Assembly (NCBI RefSeq): GCF_012273895.1 | Contig: NC_052130.1 | Location: forward strand, 3,410,001 to 3,474,000 | Length of the DNA: 64,000 nt | Origin: Zerene cesonia | Taxonomy: Eukaryota; Arthropoda; Insecta; Lepidoptera; Pieridae | Direction: 5' to 3' | In this document: one piece after another, positions 45,309-58,032 of the stretch | Layout: each line of letters begins with the position of its first letter | Numbering within the stretch: the stretch's first letter is position 1 | The notes under the pieces: generated by a model | Told to the model about the DNA's origin: nothing | What the model saw: only the letters and a program-made list of their open reading frames with translations | Database searches by the model: none | Made by a program: the position numbers and the translations under genes

Positions 45309-46966
45309 TTTTTGATTCTGGACCACTCACTTTAAGGCATTTTACATAAAAAAAACACGCTTTTAACTAATGTGGTCCCCTTAACATTTGTTTGCTTAAG
45401 ATTTTAAGTCTGCGTTTCTTTAATCTTGTTAACAGGGTAACATGTTCCAGATCTTTGTTTCAGACATTTAATAACAAGTGTAACCACATCGAGAAAATGA
45501 TTTGTAAATTTAAAGCTTTCTCGCTTACGCTTATATGCTTAGAAATAAAACATTTTTGTATAATTGTATGATATTTTATTTAGTAGACTTGCTATTTAAC
45601 TTCAAAACGCGGGAAAACACAACGCTCTTTATTTAGGCAAAATTATATAGATAATATATAACATGAAATAACAGAATAAAAGTTGATAAAAACCTTGCGT
45701 CTAGAATTGTGTTTCTCATGAAATAAATTGAATGGTTTTATTATATTTTTTCAAAGAAACATCAAATCACAGGATAAAGCATTAATTATGTTTTTTTTTA
45801 TTTTATCATATAAAATACTTATCATTTTTTCTCACTATATTAAGGTATTGTCAATATACTATTTCATTAATTGTATTTTTATTTACTACTTGAATCATTT
45901 GGAGATTAAAAATATTTTACATTTAATAATATAAAAAAGTGATAATATAGAGAGAACGATTCATAGATCACAATACAATGCAGCTAAAATTCAATTAAAT
46001 ATAACGGCAACACTGACTAAAATTAAATGTCAACGTCACGAAAAGCGGTCTGTCTATGATGCTCCATCGATTTTCTAATATTGAAGTATGTATTTCTTGG
46101 ACATTTATTATCAATTCTTCAACATATATTATGTATATGTTTGTAGATATTTAGACAAGTACGTGATTAATTATTGTACATGGAAAATTGTAAAAACGTA
46201 AGAACATCGACTTTCTCATTACTCCGCCTGATTACATTTCGTGTATCCCTTGAGGGTACCCAGGGGGTTCGGCGGAACAGATTTTCGTGTCAGCTAATTC
46301 ATCTTTCTGACATTTTATTGCTTGCAAACGATGATTTGTTGAATTTTTCTGTGTAAATTTGTTAGCAGACAAACTCAACATAAAATATCAATATTTTATG
46401 CAATTGTCATTTGGAAATCGTCTAGTTAGGTAGCTGAAATCTGTATAACTAACGTATAATTTTATGATTTTAAGACGGACAATGAACCCATTCAGACTTA
46501 ATTGTCTTTAATTTTAAGTAGATTATACTGGAACATAAATTAAACCATTATTATAAACACTATTATAGCTAGCGTCTCTTAAACAATCGAAACTGGAAAG
46601 CCATATCAACTAAATCACGATTAAAATCCGTTATTACACCATTAATTTCCAATTCTTTTATGGAAACAAATATACAAAACAATACACGGGCATTAATGTC
46701 CCCGTATGAATCAAGGCGGCAATCAATTATTCATTTTATTCAGAAACGTAATTTACAAATAAAATAAAACATGAAACACAGAGATACGGTTTTCGCATCA
46801 TGATTGCAATATTGCAATATCAACGAGTGCTCATATTTGTTGCTTTGTCGAGTGTCTATTCGCCATCGTAAAAAAACCTTACGTATATGTATTATATTAT
46901 AACAATATCAAAATGTCTCAGTTTTAAATTCGTTCATTTTACTGTCGATATAACTATTAGATTTTC
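45309..46966. other. Unassigned AT-rich stretch
   Basis: No repeat recognised; 46190-46310 is GC-richer (GAGGGTACCCAGGGGGTTCG) with a 60-codon frame of unknown nature. Confidence 0.35.
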
Positions 46967-47150
46967 ATTTACTTATTTATTTATTTACACTTTATTGTGC
47001 TGGCATACACAACGCATCCTTAAAATAAATATCTTAAAACTAAACCAGCACAGCGGGCGGCCTTATCACCAAAGATATCAACCAACTGTGAAAAAGTAAT
47101 ATATAAAGAGGAGGTAGGCTTGAAGTATATAAATACATGAATATACTCAT
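46967..47150 (-). mobile_element. 3' end of a LINE, family P
   Basis: Reverse of 21878-22063: tail TTTATTTATTTACACTTTAT, then TGTGCTGGCATACACAACGC, ATCCTTAAAATAAATATCTT, AACCAGCACAGCGGGCGGCC. Both copies share the same short 3' segment. Confidence 0.7.
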
Positions 47151-47358
47151 ATAAACGTATTATATAACATACATAAGTACATATAAATTAAATAAATATA
47201 ATTTTAGATACATATATGCATTAGTAAAAGATATGAATTCAATCAAAAACTAAAAGTAAGAAAGTATACTTAATTAAAATAAAGAAATATAATAAAATAA
47301 AAATAGACAGAAAACAATTATACAAATAAATTACTTTATTCAATTTTTATAATAACAA

Positions 47359-47420
47359 CTAGCTGACCCGGCAAATGCTGTTGTGCCTTACTCTTATTAT
47401 TCTTATAATTTAAGTATATG
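47359..47420 (-). mobile_element. Helitron 3' end, H-C type
   Basis: CTAGCTGACCCGGCAAATGC then TGTTGTGCCTTACTCTTATT; CTAG at 47359-47362. The body is not recognisable. Confidence 0.55.
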
Positions 47421-47924
47421 AGAGATATATATGATATTTGTATACACATATTTAGTTTACAAAAAAGTAAAACAGAACTCGCTTAAATATTTAACAGAAT
47501 TAAAAAAGAACCAAATTATTTCACTTGCTGCTTGTGTAAAGGAAGGTTTGTAAAGAAAGAAGGAAGCATCGGTTGCACACAAAAATAACAATAGGTACAG
47601 GTGAAATATATAATAATTATAGAAGCGTGTTAATACATAAGTCGCCCATGAAGCTGATTCCTATGAATATGAATAATGAACAATCAGCTGTTTTCCAGCC
47701 TCACATTCCCACAAAACAATAAATAAGCAGTAAAGTAACTTCAGAAAGTTCAAACGAAACGTGTTGTTATTGCAAAACTGGAATTGTGGGATTATTGAGA
47801 CTATATTTTGATATTCATATACCTATGGGTAGCAGGTAATAAAACATTGATAAAAAGTAATTTATTCAAAAGAATTATACCTTCAAATCTTTATTACTTT
47901 TATCATGCTTAGATTTAAATGAAA
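47421..47924. other. Unassigned AT-rich stretch
   Basis: Nothing recognised. Confidence 0.35.
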
Positions 47925-48066
47925 CTAGCGGTATTGTGTATCCTAATGCATTAAGTATCGCATAAATATCCAAAGATAAAAGCATTTTTAATATATCGGT
48001 CCAGTAGATTCTGAGATTAGCACGTTCAAACAAACAAACTTTTGAGCTTTATATTTATCGTATTGA
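47925..48066 (-). mobile_element. Helitron-like element, family H-E
   Basis: Minus strand TCAATACGATAAATATAAAG, TTTGTTTGTTTGAACGTGCT, AATCTACTGGACCGATATAT, ending ACCGCTAG (47925-47928); the middle is shortened. Confidence 0.65.
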
Positions 48067-48468
48067 TAAAGTTGATTACACTTGCCCATAAACAATTTTA
48101 ATAGTACGAGTTAACAATTATACATATTAAATAAATTTCCTATATTACACATACGTACATGACATTCTAGTATCGATTTCAATGATATATATGTGAAACT
48201 AATCAGCCTAAAAGATAGCAGACGAAAATGTTTCATCGAAACAGTTTATATGTACCTACGTATATATAGTCGGTGATAGTCAAGCAGATAAATTCACCTC
48301 AAATTAAACAATGTGTTTAATCCGCAACATCAACCTGTTCCGTTTACCTAGATTTAGGTAACCCGATTAGCGTTTAATAATTATATATCATCTTGTGTGA
48401 CTAAGTGGTTATTTAATTAGTAGCGCCGTGTTAAGACTAGATAGGGAAATATGCTTTTATATTATGGA
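48067..48468. other. Unassigned AT-rich stretch
   Basis: Nothing recognised. Confidence 0.35.
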
Positions 48469-48638
48469 CTAGCTTATGCCCGTGGCTTCGCACGCATTAG
48501 CAATTTAATTGTAAAATGTTATTATACATATCCTCTTGAATCGCTCTATATATTAAAAAAAAATATCATCAAAATCCGTTGCGTAGGTTGAAAGATATAA
48601 GCATATATGCAGACGCGGGGAGCGATACTATGTAGTGA
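48469..48638 (-). mobile_element. Helitron-like element, family H-Q
   Basis: Minus strand TCACTACATAGTATCGCTCC, AACCTACGCAACGGATTTTG, GCGTGCGAAGCCACGGGCAT, ending AAGCTAG|T. Confidence 0.8.
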
Positions 48639-48801
48639 TGAAGAAAACGTTCCTTAAACGGTAGCATTTACAAAAAGAATCGCAGTTTTCGCTTACTCTG
48701 TTAAAAAACGAATATATTTTCATCTTTTAATCTGCCTGTGCCAGATTTTAATCTGGCGTTTGAGTTCAAAGATCTTGTTAAAAGTTCATTTTAATGCCAA
48801 A

Positions 48802-49001
48802 TCCTATTGATATTATAAATGCGAAAGTTTGTAAGGATGTGTGTGTGTTTATTGCTCTTTCCCGCAAAAACTACTGAACCGATTGCAATGAAATTTGGTA
48901 CGCAGACAGCTGGACAAATGGAATAACATATAGGCAACTTTTTATCCCGATATTCCTACGGGATACGGACTTACACGGGTGAAACCGCGGGGCGCAACTA
49001 G
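48802..49001 (+). mobile_element. Helitron-like H-A element, full length
   Basis: TCCTATTGATATTATAAATG through both terminal stems to GCGCAACTAG|T at 48998-49001; among the best preserved copies. Confidence 0.88.
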
Positions 49002-49952
49002 TCTATAATATTATACGACCATCTCATAACAGATAGCCCAATATAAGGCAGTCAACAGCAGTTTTAATTAAAAAAATAAAATACAATTCACTATTGTTTC
49101 ATCATTACGTAAATCATGAGAAAAACTTATGACCGGTTTCGATGTTAAAATAATAGGAGTCGTTTTTATATGCTGTAAGTACTATAATTATTACTAAATA
49201 CAAAAACTTCTCGTTTTTTTCTCAACAAGGCTTTATAAAAAATCACATTAGTCATATTTTTTATAATTGTTCAGTTTACCATTAATATTTCTAGGCAACA
49301 AAAAAAACATTTGAGATTTTTATGGTAGTGTTCATATATTTCTTCAAACTAAAGAAGGTTCATAGGAATGCAAGCAATTGCAATAAAATTGTGATAATCA
49401 AATGTCAAACAATTACGCGTTGCCATGATAACGCGATAATCAAACAAACATACGTATTCTCTTGTTAATGTCATACCAAATCCAATAATTCAACATTGAA
49501 TGTACTAAATATGTTTGATGTTCTATGTCAGGGTTCGAGCAATGTGTTCTGATACAAACACTAATAATTTTATATTTTATTTAAATAATTGTTAAAGGTT
49601 CAAACGTTCAAAAAGTACAATTATTATGAGGTCAGGAGGTCGATGCATACAGTATTTATCCATTCCTACATTTACATTAAATAACAGAAAATAAATAATA
49701 ATACATGATACATAATGTAACCTAATATGTGTATAGACTTGTTTGCGCTTGTTATAATTATGAATTACGCGAATGGCTAGTTTCCCATCCCTTTTAGGAT
49801 AATTTAGAATACCTACTTCGTTACCTAAAGTTGAAGGTAAACACTTTAATTCGAATTCATTTAGGTTCAATTGTAGACACGAGCCCAAGTTAGTACCTAC
49901 CAAAATAGATTACGAATTTTGAATCAAGTAGGTAGAACAAGTTATGATTTTT
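49002..49952. other. Unassigned AT-rich stretch
   Basis: A 103-codon minus frame (49592-49903) without a recognised domain; nothing else. Confidence 0.35.
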
Positions 49953-50116
49953 TCTACACTATTATAAAGAGGGAAAAATTGTATTTTTTGTTTTTTTTAT
50001 TTGTTTGTAATGGATAAACTCAAAAACTACTGGACCGATTTTAAAAATTCTTTCTCCATTAGAAAGCTGCAACTTGAGTGACATAGGCTATATATGTACC
50101 ACGGATGAACTGCTAA
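49953..50116 (+). mobile_element. Helitron-like element, family H-E, full length
   Basis: TCTACACTATTATAAAGAGG, TTTGTTTGTAATGGATAAAC, ACTACTGGACCGATTTTAAA, ATGTACCACGGATGAACTG, ending CTAA (50113-50116). Confidence 0.8.
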
Positions 50117-50633
50117 TATAATATAGAAGTCATAGGCCGTGGCATAGACTGTTGGCTTGCTTAGACCTTAGAACCTAGTGGCTTGCATTCTACCTACTGA
50201 CTCGCTACGCACCAAGTGCGCAGTGCGGCTAGCCACGATAATTTTATATCGTTTCTTTACTGCTCGCTACTAGCCGGTTGTTTTCCATTATTGCCCAGCG
50301 CATTCAATATAAAAGTGAAAATTGTTCTGAAAATAATACAGTTTAAAGGTAAATTGTAGTTATAAGTAAAAATATAAAAAAAAAAACAAATACCAATTTT
50401 TTGTGAGTAGAGAGACTGAACCTTTGCAGGAGATCCGATAATTTTCTTTGTCAAACAACTTCGTCATAAGGATGTTTCATACATAATTGATTGCCTATCA
50501 AGTTGGCAAGCTGTCGACACGAAACTGAATAATTTAAACTCCAATGACGTGTTTTATTTCATATTGAACCGATCTGGCGACGTTACTGGATTCATTTAAA
50601 TGTATCATTACGTGACGCGAAAATATAGAAGTC
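50117..50633. other. Unassigned stretch with a GC-rich block
   Basis: Positions 50125-50240 are GC-rich with CGCTACGCACCAAGTGCGCA then GTGCGGCTAGCC. No frame or family recognised. Confidence 0.3.
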
Positions 50634-50735
50634 CTCTCCTTATCCCTTACCCCAAAAAGCGGGCAACGCATTTTCAGGTCTGAGCCTCTGCGAATGTTCA
50701 TGGGCGGTGGTATCAGTTGACCGCATACAAAAAAA
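50634..50735 (+). mobile_element. Family L 3' fragment
   Basis: CCTTATCCCTTACCCC, AAAGCGGGCAACGCATTTTC, GCCTCTGCGAATGTTCATGG, GCGGTGGTATCAG, ending in an A-run. Confidence 0.65.
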
Positions 50736-51280
50736 TATCCTATCGATTCGTCCATTCTTGTAAATAGCTATGGGAATTTTATTGCGCTTATTTCTGATGG
50801 AATTGTGTGAGCATTTATACTCAAGAAATCGTTTGAAATTAAATCAACAGATAAATAGCTTATGTATTTGCAAAGCAAAAAAACTGAAACTGTTTAATCT
50901 TTTTGGGAATGTTATACTGTTATTTTCGTGTTTAATTAAGTTTAGTCTTATAGTTATTATATTAGTATTACTTACACTCGTTTTAGTACCTGGTAATCAC
51001 CACTGTAAAAAACGGAAGATTTTACCATAATAAGAAGAATCGTTTTCTTAGTCGTGAAAATAAATATTTTCGTCTGCAGCAAACGACACTTTGTCTGATG
51101 AAACAATAATAGGATCACATTTATTTAAATGGGGAAGTCACAATTATTTAAATTTATCACCATTTGTTTTATTGGATACTTTAAAGGAATTGTTAAATTA
51201 TACTTTACAAGAGTCAGGTGAGACTATTATCTTAACTTACGTAAAGTTGGAATGCGAATATATTGCATAGTAATATCATA
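50736..51280. other. Unassigned AT-rich stretch
   Basis: Nothing recognised. Confidence 0.35.
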
Positions 51281-51486
51281 TCCTAGTAATATAATAAATG
51301 GGAAAGTTTGGGAGGATGGTGATGGATCATGTACGTGTATGTATGTTTATTACTTTTTTATGCAAAAACTACTGAACCGATTTCAATGAAATTCGGTACA
51401 CAGATAGCTGGACAACTAGAATAACATACAGGAAACTTTTTATTCCGATATACCTACAGGATACAGACTTACGCGGGTGAAATAGT
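51281..51486 (+). mobile_element. Helitron-like H-A element with deleted hairpin
   Basis: TCCTAGTAATATAATAAATG, ACTACTGAACCGATTTCAAT, ACAGACTTACGCGGGTGAAA then directly TAGT, so the CCGCGGGGCGCAGC segment between hairpin loop and terminus is missing. Confidence 0.75.
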
Positions 51487-51603
51487 TGTTACATAAGTGA
51501 CATAGACAGTTTTTATAAACTCATAATTTTATAAGTTACTTTCATCAACAGTTATGATATATTATGAAAATACAAGACACCAAAATACAACATTTAAGGT
51601 AGT

Positions 51604-51768
51604 CTAGCTTTCGGCTCGCTTAGTCAAAGAAAATATCCTATGTCCTTCTATAGCCGCCTAGGTATTTCCAGAAACAAAAAGCAAATCATAAAATGACTCA
51701 GTTTCACAAAAAAGAAAGACAAACAAAAAAACAAACACACTTTCACATTTCAATAATATAATATTTGT
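51604..51768 (-). mobile_element. Helitron-like element, family H-M
   Basis: CTAG at 51604-51607, CTTTCGGCTCGCTTAGTCAA, ATATCCTATGTCCTTCTATA, a run of AAACAAAC and CACTTTCACATTTCAATAAT. Confidence 0.6.
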
Positions 51769-52787
51769 TGCAATTGTATATAAACTTACTGACTTTTTGA
51801 AAAATAAACATTTAATTTTTATCAATTGTTACGTAACTAGTTTGAATAAAACACGAGTCAAACTAAAACTATTGCGACAATTAGAGTTGTGTTTAAATCG
51901 TTTATTGTTTTAAATTACTTTCAGACAGATGTAATCCCACAAAATCGTAGGGAAGTTACGACTACAATGACTACTACGAATTGTTCCAAGTAGCACTTGA
52001 AATAAAACTAGAAACAAAATGCCCCTAGCCAGTTACAAGATACGTAGAACGCGATGTAGTAACTAAAAACTATACCTAGGTACCTAAAAATTAGTCCCAT
52101 ATAATTTGGAGCTTATTGCTAGTAAGAAATCCATTTCCCCCTCATATAACTCAATGCCTGCAGGTGTTAAAACAGTTTCTATCACCAAACATAGCTAAGG
52201 AACATAAATAGATAAGAATTTATATCAAAAAACAATACTCAAATCTATCCATCAAGAGCCGTGCCAGACACACACGGCCACTGATAGCTGCTTCTATGTT
52301 ACAAAGATTCACGTATATACCTCCCCTAGCCTGAGTTAAAATACCAAGTTAATGTACTCAACAACAAACATTCAATTTGTAAAGTTTGGATACGCATCGT
52401 ATACCAAAACTTTTGGTTTGATCGTATTTGAGTTCGTACACCCGGAAACAGTCGTGATAAGTGCGAAACTTGTATAATACATTTACATTATTGTATTTAA
52501 ATTTTTGTAACAATAAAAGAATAACTTGAATACGATTCCAATTGTACTTTGAACATCTGTTTAAATATCAATGTTGAAAATGTGGGAATAAAATAATATT
52601 AATCGGTGAATATATAACGTCATTAATAGGTCCAACATAATTTTTACCATTTGTGAAAGTAAAGAAAGCTATTGTGTACGTTTGATGAGACTGAGATATT
52701 GTTTAAGCAAACTTTTTTGTTACAGTTAAACTTAAGTGTACAATTAAACGAATTTACCTAAAGTGAAGTTCTGTTGTAATCGTACTA
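51769..52787. other. Unassigned stretch
   Basis: No supported gene or repeat. Confidence 0.35.
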
Positions 52788-52900
52788 ATGGTCTTGGATC
52801 AAGTTGCAGACTATGCGGATGATGTGATATTACTTATAAATCAAAGAGATCATCTTTTACCAAGCCAGGAGTACCTATTGTACCTAACAGAAAATTTTAA
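52788..52900 (+). pseudogene. Possible reverse-transcriptase relic (YADD motif)
   Basis: The frame starting at 52788 reads MVLDQVADYADDVILLINQR. YADD at codons 9-12 (52812-52823) followed by VILL matches the catalytic block of LINE reverse transcriptases (motif C, the paired aspartates that bind metal). No other RT block is evident up- or downstream, so at most a degraded fragment remains. A chance match is possible but seven fitting residues make that less likely. Confidence 0.3.
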
Positions 52901-52977
52901 TAACAGCGTTCCGAATACAATTCGAACATTATATTTTAACTCGAATTTTTTAGGAATATGGAAAGCTGTAGAGTATC

Positions 52978-53100
52978 ATTGTTCTTGTTCTATCATGATA
53001 AAAACTATTGAACTGATTTCAATCGGTCATTTGGCGGGAACTCGGTATGCAGATACCTAGTTAATGGCTCGGAATAACACACATTTACGAGTAGCTAACA
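52978..53100 (+). mobile_element. Helitron-like fragment
   Basis: AAAACTATTGAACTGATTTC followed by CGGTATGCAGATACCTAG resembles the central part of lepidopteran Helitron units; ends not defined. Confidence 0.35.
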
Positions 53101-54861
53101 TGCTCCACGCTGATTTTAGTTGGTTTAATATTGGGTGATACAAGTAAATAAAATGAAAGAATTTCATCGTCATTGAAAATGTATTTTCTACGTATTGTTT
53201 TAAAAATTAGACGTAAAACCGATCATAAAGTCCAAAATTTTATTATCATTCACAATAAGAATTTTTATTATGATTTAAGCACTGACCAGATAAAAATATT
53301 TTTATCAATGGACGCGATTATCAATACCCGTTTATTGGATATCGTTTTGGATTAGTTATCTTTTGATTATTTATTTGTTCGTATTATATTATCCATAAAT
53401 GCCAATTCCGGTTATAAAATTTTTATTGTTGTCTGCGTTTGATTATAAGTATCTAGATATTTAGTTATTTAAATAAACATATTATTCATATGATATACAA
53501 TTTATGTAAACGAATGGAATATTTATAGCATTAGGTACTTTTGATAACTTATTAAGTGGGAATGTATGTTGTACAGCTATATCCTATACTTTATATTGTT
53601 ATCTACTTCTTAATAGTACTGCTTTCAGTACAAATCAGTTCCAATTAATTTTATATATTTTAAAATAACACTCTAAATCTTAGTGAGTTGTATCCGAATC
53701 AATTATAATGATTTAATGATTAAGATACTGTACCTTACTGTAGCGAGTTCAATATTACCTATACCGAGGAACATATTTATTTCATAATATTTTATCAAGG
53801 AATTGTAACTATGGGTATTCAAAATACAATGGCATTTTCGATTATAAGATTATCATGTCATATTTCTCTTGAGATTGTATTATATGACAAATAAATAACG
53901 ATTTTTAAAATACTGAATATTGAAATTGATACATCATGATCAAATATTTGGGAACATAAAGTGGGAAATTGTTAGATCTTTTAGTGATTTTACTTTCTTT
54001 CTTAAGTCTATAGAAATTCGTGAGTTAAAAATGGGGACATTATTGAAAACTTACATCGATTTTTAAAACTTCGTTTAGAAATATAAAGCAGTTACAAAAA
54101 TATTTTTTTTAATTTATTTTACATTAAAAGAGATTTTTTTTCATATATTTACGGAAAACCTTTTACTGACTAGACAAAAATCTTTAAGACTTGTTTTTAT
54201 CACCTGGTCTGATTAACGTTCCGACAAATTTAAAAGCGATTTGTTTTATACCTAAATAAGTCAGTAGTTATTTACATTTAGGTATCAGCTGCATTCAAGG
54301 ATATAGGATAATATATTTCTCAAAGAAATTAAAGTGCTTGTTTAGGATACAGTCAAATTTTTTTAAACAAAAGCAATGCGCAACTAAAATAACTAAAACC
54401 TAAAATATATAACTATACTATAAGTGAAATATGATATACAAATACACCCAGTTTACTTTTAATAAATATAATTGAAGATGTAAACATAAATCTATACGGC
54501 CGAGCAAATAAAAACATCCATTTTATAGATTTAAGCTGGAGATGATACGTACCTAATCCATATAGCGTTGGACTTTTAAGTTAAGAATATATATTCCTAC
54601 AACAAAGTCTAGCATAATTTAAGCATAACTTAAATGTCAAAATTTTCTTCTTCGTTCATGATAATGCAATAGTTGTACCTATAGGGACACTAATGCCAAA
54701 GGGGCTTCAATCTGAACATAATAGTTTAAGAGAACGCTTCACTAAATGCGAACTAGAGGAGAAATATGTTTGTAAGCGTACTAAGTAACTATTACATATA
54801 ATCTGTGCTGTTACTGCTATTAATAATTGACTACTACGTATAAGTGTTACATATTATTAAA
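53101..54861. other. Unassigned AT-rich stretch
   Basis: Very AT-rich, no gene or repeat recognised in 1.7 kb. Confidence 0.4.
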
Positions 54862-55049
54862 CGAGCTGCGCCCCGCGGTTTCACCCGCGTAAGTCCGTAT
54901 CCGTACGTAATAACATATATTGCCTATATGTTTTCCAATGATTCAGCTATCTACGTAATAAATTTCATTACAATCGGTTCAGCCTTTGCGTGAAAGAGCA
55001 ACAAACACATACTTCCTTGCAAACTTTCGCATTTCTAATATTAGTAGGA
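54862..55049 (-). mobile_element. Helitron-like H-A element
   Basis: Minus strand TCCTACTAATATTAGAAATG through GCAAAGGCTGAACCGATTGT to GCGGGTGAAACCGCGGGGCG and CAGCTCG (consensus CTAG). A small deletion removes part of the TCCCG/CGGGA stem. Confidence 0.82.
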
Positions 55050-55670
55050 TTTATCCAAAGCATAAAAACCACATTATATTCCTCCTGTTCAACAAAAAAC
55101 CCCAATTGATTCTTGAAATAAACATTAAACGACAGAACATCAATAACATTAAATAAAATACGTACATTAAATTCATAATCAACTCAGTAGGTACATACGT
55201 TTGAGCAAATAAAAAAGTGTTTATCATACAATATTTGTTTTTCACTATTGTCTTTGTTCTACGTCAATATGTATTATGCGACGTTTTTAATATTTTGATA
55301 TTCTACGTGACACAATGTGTAGGTATAAGCTGCAAATTTCTATTTATAAGTGTGGTCCGCCAGCCAGGTGCAAAATTTTTTCAATCATTTCCTCCGGACA
55401 GATAACTTATAATACTATTAAGAATAGAATCGATTGCTCGAATACATGAATTCGATTACTCGAGACATTTTGTGACGTCATAAGTGTGAATTGATACGAA
55501 TTAATAATCTAAGTCAAGAAATAAAGTTTGTATTTAAATTTATTGTTTGATATAAATAAAATAAACCATTATTGAAATGCGAAAAATTGTTTCTTATTAA
55601 ATCGTATCATTCCAGTGACATTTGACACAGAGAGGTCATTGTCTATCCTATTTTTAGTTGAATCGCAACA
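55050..55670. other. Unassigned stretch
   Basis: Nothing recognised. Confidence 0.35.
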
Positions 55671-55885
55671 TCCTAGTAATCCTACTCCTACTAATATTAT
55701 AAAGGCGAAAGTTTGTAAGGATGTGTGTGTGTTTGTTGCTCTTTCACGCAAAAACTACTGAACGGATTGCAATGAAATTTGGTACGAAGATAGCTGGACA
55801 ACTGGAATAAGATATAGGCAACTTTTTATCCTGATATTCCTACGGGATACGGACTTACGCGGGTGAAACCGCGGGGCGCAGGTAG
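55671..55885 (+). mobile_element. Helitron-like H-A element with reiterated 5' end
   Basis: The 5' end repeats the motif three times (TCCTAGTAATCCTACTCCTA). The rest is well preserved with an intact CGCGG/CCGCG hairpin; the end is GTAG. Confidence 0.85.
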
Positions 55886-55904
55886 TAGGTACATGATAAA
55901 ATAC

Positions 55905-56104
55905 GTGTGGGAATCGTTACGCATCGCGAGCTGCAGATGCGGTGGTAGGTTCCGCGTTCAGAGGCCTTGACAGAACGTAATTTTTTTTTACAGCCACTTC
56001 CTCCGACTCGAAAATTTGTCAAACGGAAGAAAATGAATGATTTTACAACGGACTTGAAAAGTCAACTCACTAACGGAGATGGAGCTTACGGGCATCATGC
56101 TTAA
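55905..56104. other. GC-rich block open on both strands: exon candidate or transposon coding relic
   Basis: AATTTTTTTTTACAG at 55979-55993 is a strong plus-strand acceptor. Behind it a frame reads PLPPTRKFVKRKKMNDFTTD and goes on LKSQLTNGDGAYGHHA to TAA at 56102-56104. The minus strand of the same segment is open as well (MMPVSSISVSELTFQVRCKI...), and 55905-55965 reads on the minus strand LSRPLNAEPTTASAARDA before a stop. Openness on both strands and ~48% GC in an AT-rich setting suggest conserved coding sequence or a recent repeat; I cannot assign a family. Confidence 0.25.
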
Positions 56105-58032
56105 TGATATATTTATCTTAAGCATTGTACGTGCAATATAATTATTCAACCCGCAAGAAATTGGTTATAAAAGTTGTTGACTCTTGGATATTATACACTT
56201 GGATATTAATTTGGCATACAGTACAACACAGCGGGAAAATATGAAATTAATAATTATTAAGAGATAAATCGAAAAAAGATTATAGTATCACAAAAGTAAC
56301 GAACTCTACAACTCGTATCTAATTACGTATAAGTACCCACTAAAAAAAATAAAAGATAAATGATGTATTCAATACATTTTAAAACTTTTAAATGCCTCAT
56401 ATTTACTTTTTAAATAGTAATTACGCAATTGCTAACCAGTACTAAAGTCTAAAATATTAAAAAATAAAATTAATATGTAGACACGTATACATATAGAGTA
56501 GGTATCTTTTGACAAGTGAGGCGGAATGTTGCCAGTTTTTTTTCTTTTCTTACATCTAAAATAAAGGGTCGTTGCGCTAAATCTTGAAAATGTGTTGTCG
56601 CGACTACGAAAGCACTATTTTAAAAAATGATTTGACTCATGAGCTTAACGGAATTTTTTTTATTTTTATTTATTTCAATAAGACAAGTTTGAAAAATCCT
56701 AACAAAGGCATTATTACGTTACAGATGTTTTCCATTTTGAACAGTACAATTATTTTAGTAGTAATGCACATCGAAAATTTTAAGTACTGTCCAACAAAGT
56801 AATTTGAGTAGAAATGCGCTATTTTTCGATTTGACTATTCATATAAATTTATAATGTCAAGTTTCCTATTTAAATTGAAAACATTTGAAGATTCAATCAA
56901 TGTTTTACCCAACTGCAAAGTGACAAAAATAGATTATTATTATAAATTATATTTTTCCTCCTTCCTTCTATTTATTGTTTGGGAATTTATGAACTTTTGA
57001 ATTTTGAGTGATGTCCTACGAAGTTATGGCGTCCGGTAATCGTTCACGGCTGAAGGGAATTCGATAACATTTTTAGCAAGGATAGATCACATTCATGAAA
57101 TGCGAGTGAAGCCACAAGTTGAAGCTACAAATGTCTGTAGTGTTTTTAAAATAATTTGGCACCAAAACATTATACAGGAAAAGACAGCGTTATATAGGTA
57201 TTTACGAAAACGTGAATTTTGAATAATATACATTTATATTATGTTAACAATGTGAACAATTTTCCATCCATTGTATAAATTTAAACAATTTGGAAGCTAA
57301 ATATAATTAAAATTCGAAGAGTGATAATAAATTAATGGAGGCAAGATAAGCTTTTATGTTAATCATATTATAAAAATATCTTTAAATAAATAATGAAACA
57401 TTCACAAAAATCTATTCCAGACGACATTTATTGATTATTAATAAATTCTCTAGTCTCTTATAAAAAAACGCTTTAATATTTTTAATTCAATCGTTATTAT
57501 TCTAAATGGCAAGAGTTGACAAAATTTATTATGTACATTTTAAATTTGTATAAAAAGAAACGTCTCAAATCGACAAATTAAAGAAAACCTTTTGTATGTA
57601 ATCCAAAATATCTATGGAAAATAATAATATTGCAATAATTATCTACAAATATATAACTATAAGATAGTGGCGTATATGTTATCTTAAAAATAATAGGTAT
57701 TTGGGTCATTTAAAAATGTTTTGACGGTTGTACTAATTTTGTCATACTACTTATAAATTTATTGAAATAGGAATGAAGCAAAAAGTACTTACTTATGTTG
57801 ATGAAATACTGTAATTATTTATGATTAATGTCACTAAATCCCATATAATAGTCACAACAAAAATTGCCAAACCACGAACTTCCGTTAAAAAAAAACTAAA
57901 CACTTTAAACACAGTTTAATCAACGCGTTGTCTTTTTTTAAATATTTACGTCACTATTTATTACAATTGTCACCAAAACAACACTTCACGAAAGTAAAAA
58001 ATAAATTTACATGGAGTCATTTTTGAATATTT
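56105..58032. other. Unassigned AT-rich stretch
   Basis: Mostly AT-rich. At 57009-57065 a short frame (MSYEVMASGNRSRLKGIR, stop) sits in a GC-richer patch but lacks splice signals. Confidence 0.35.
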
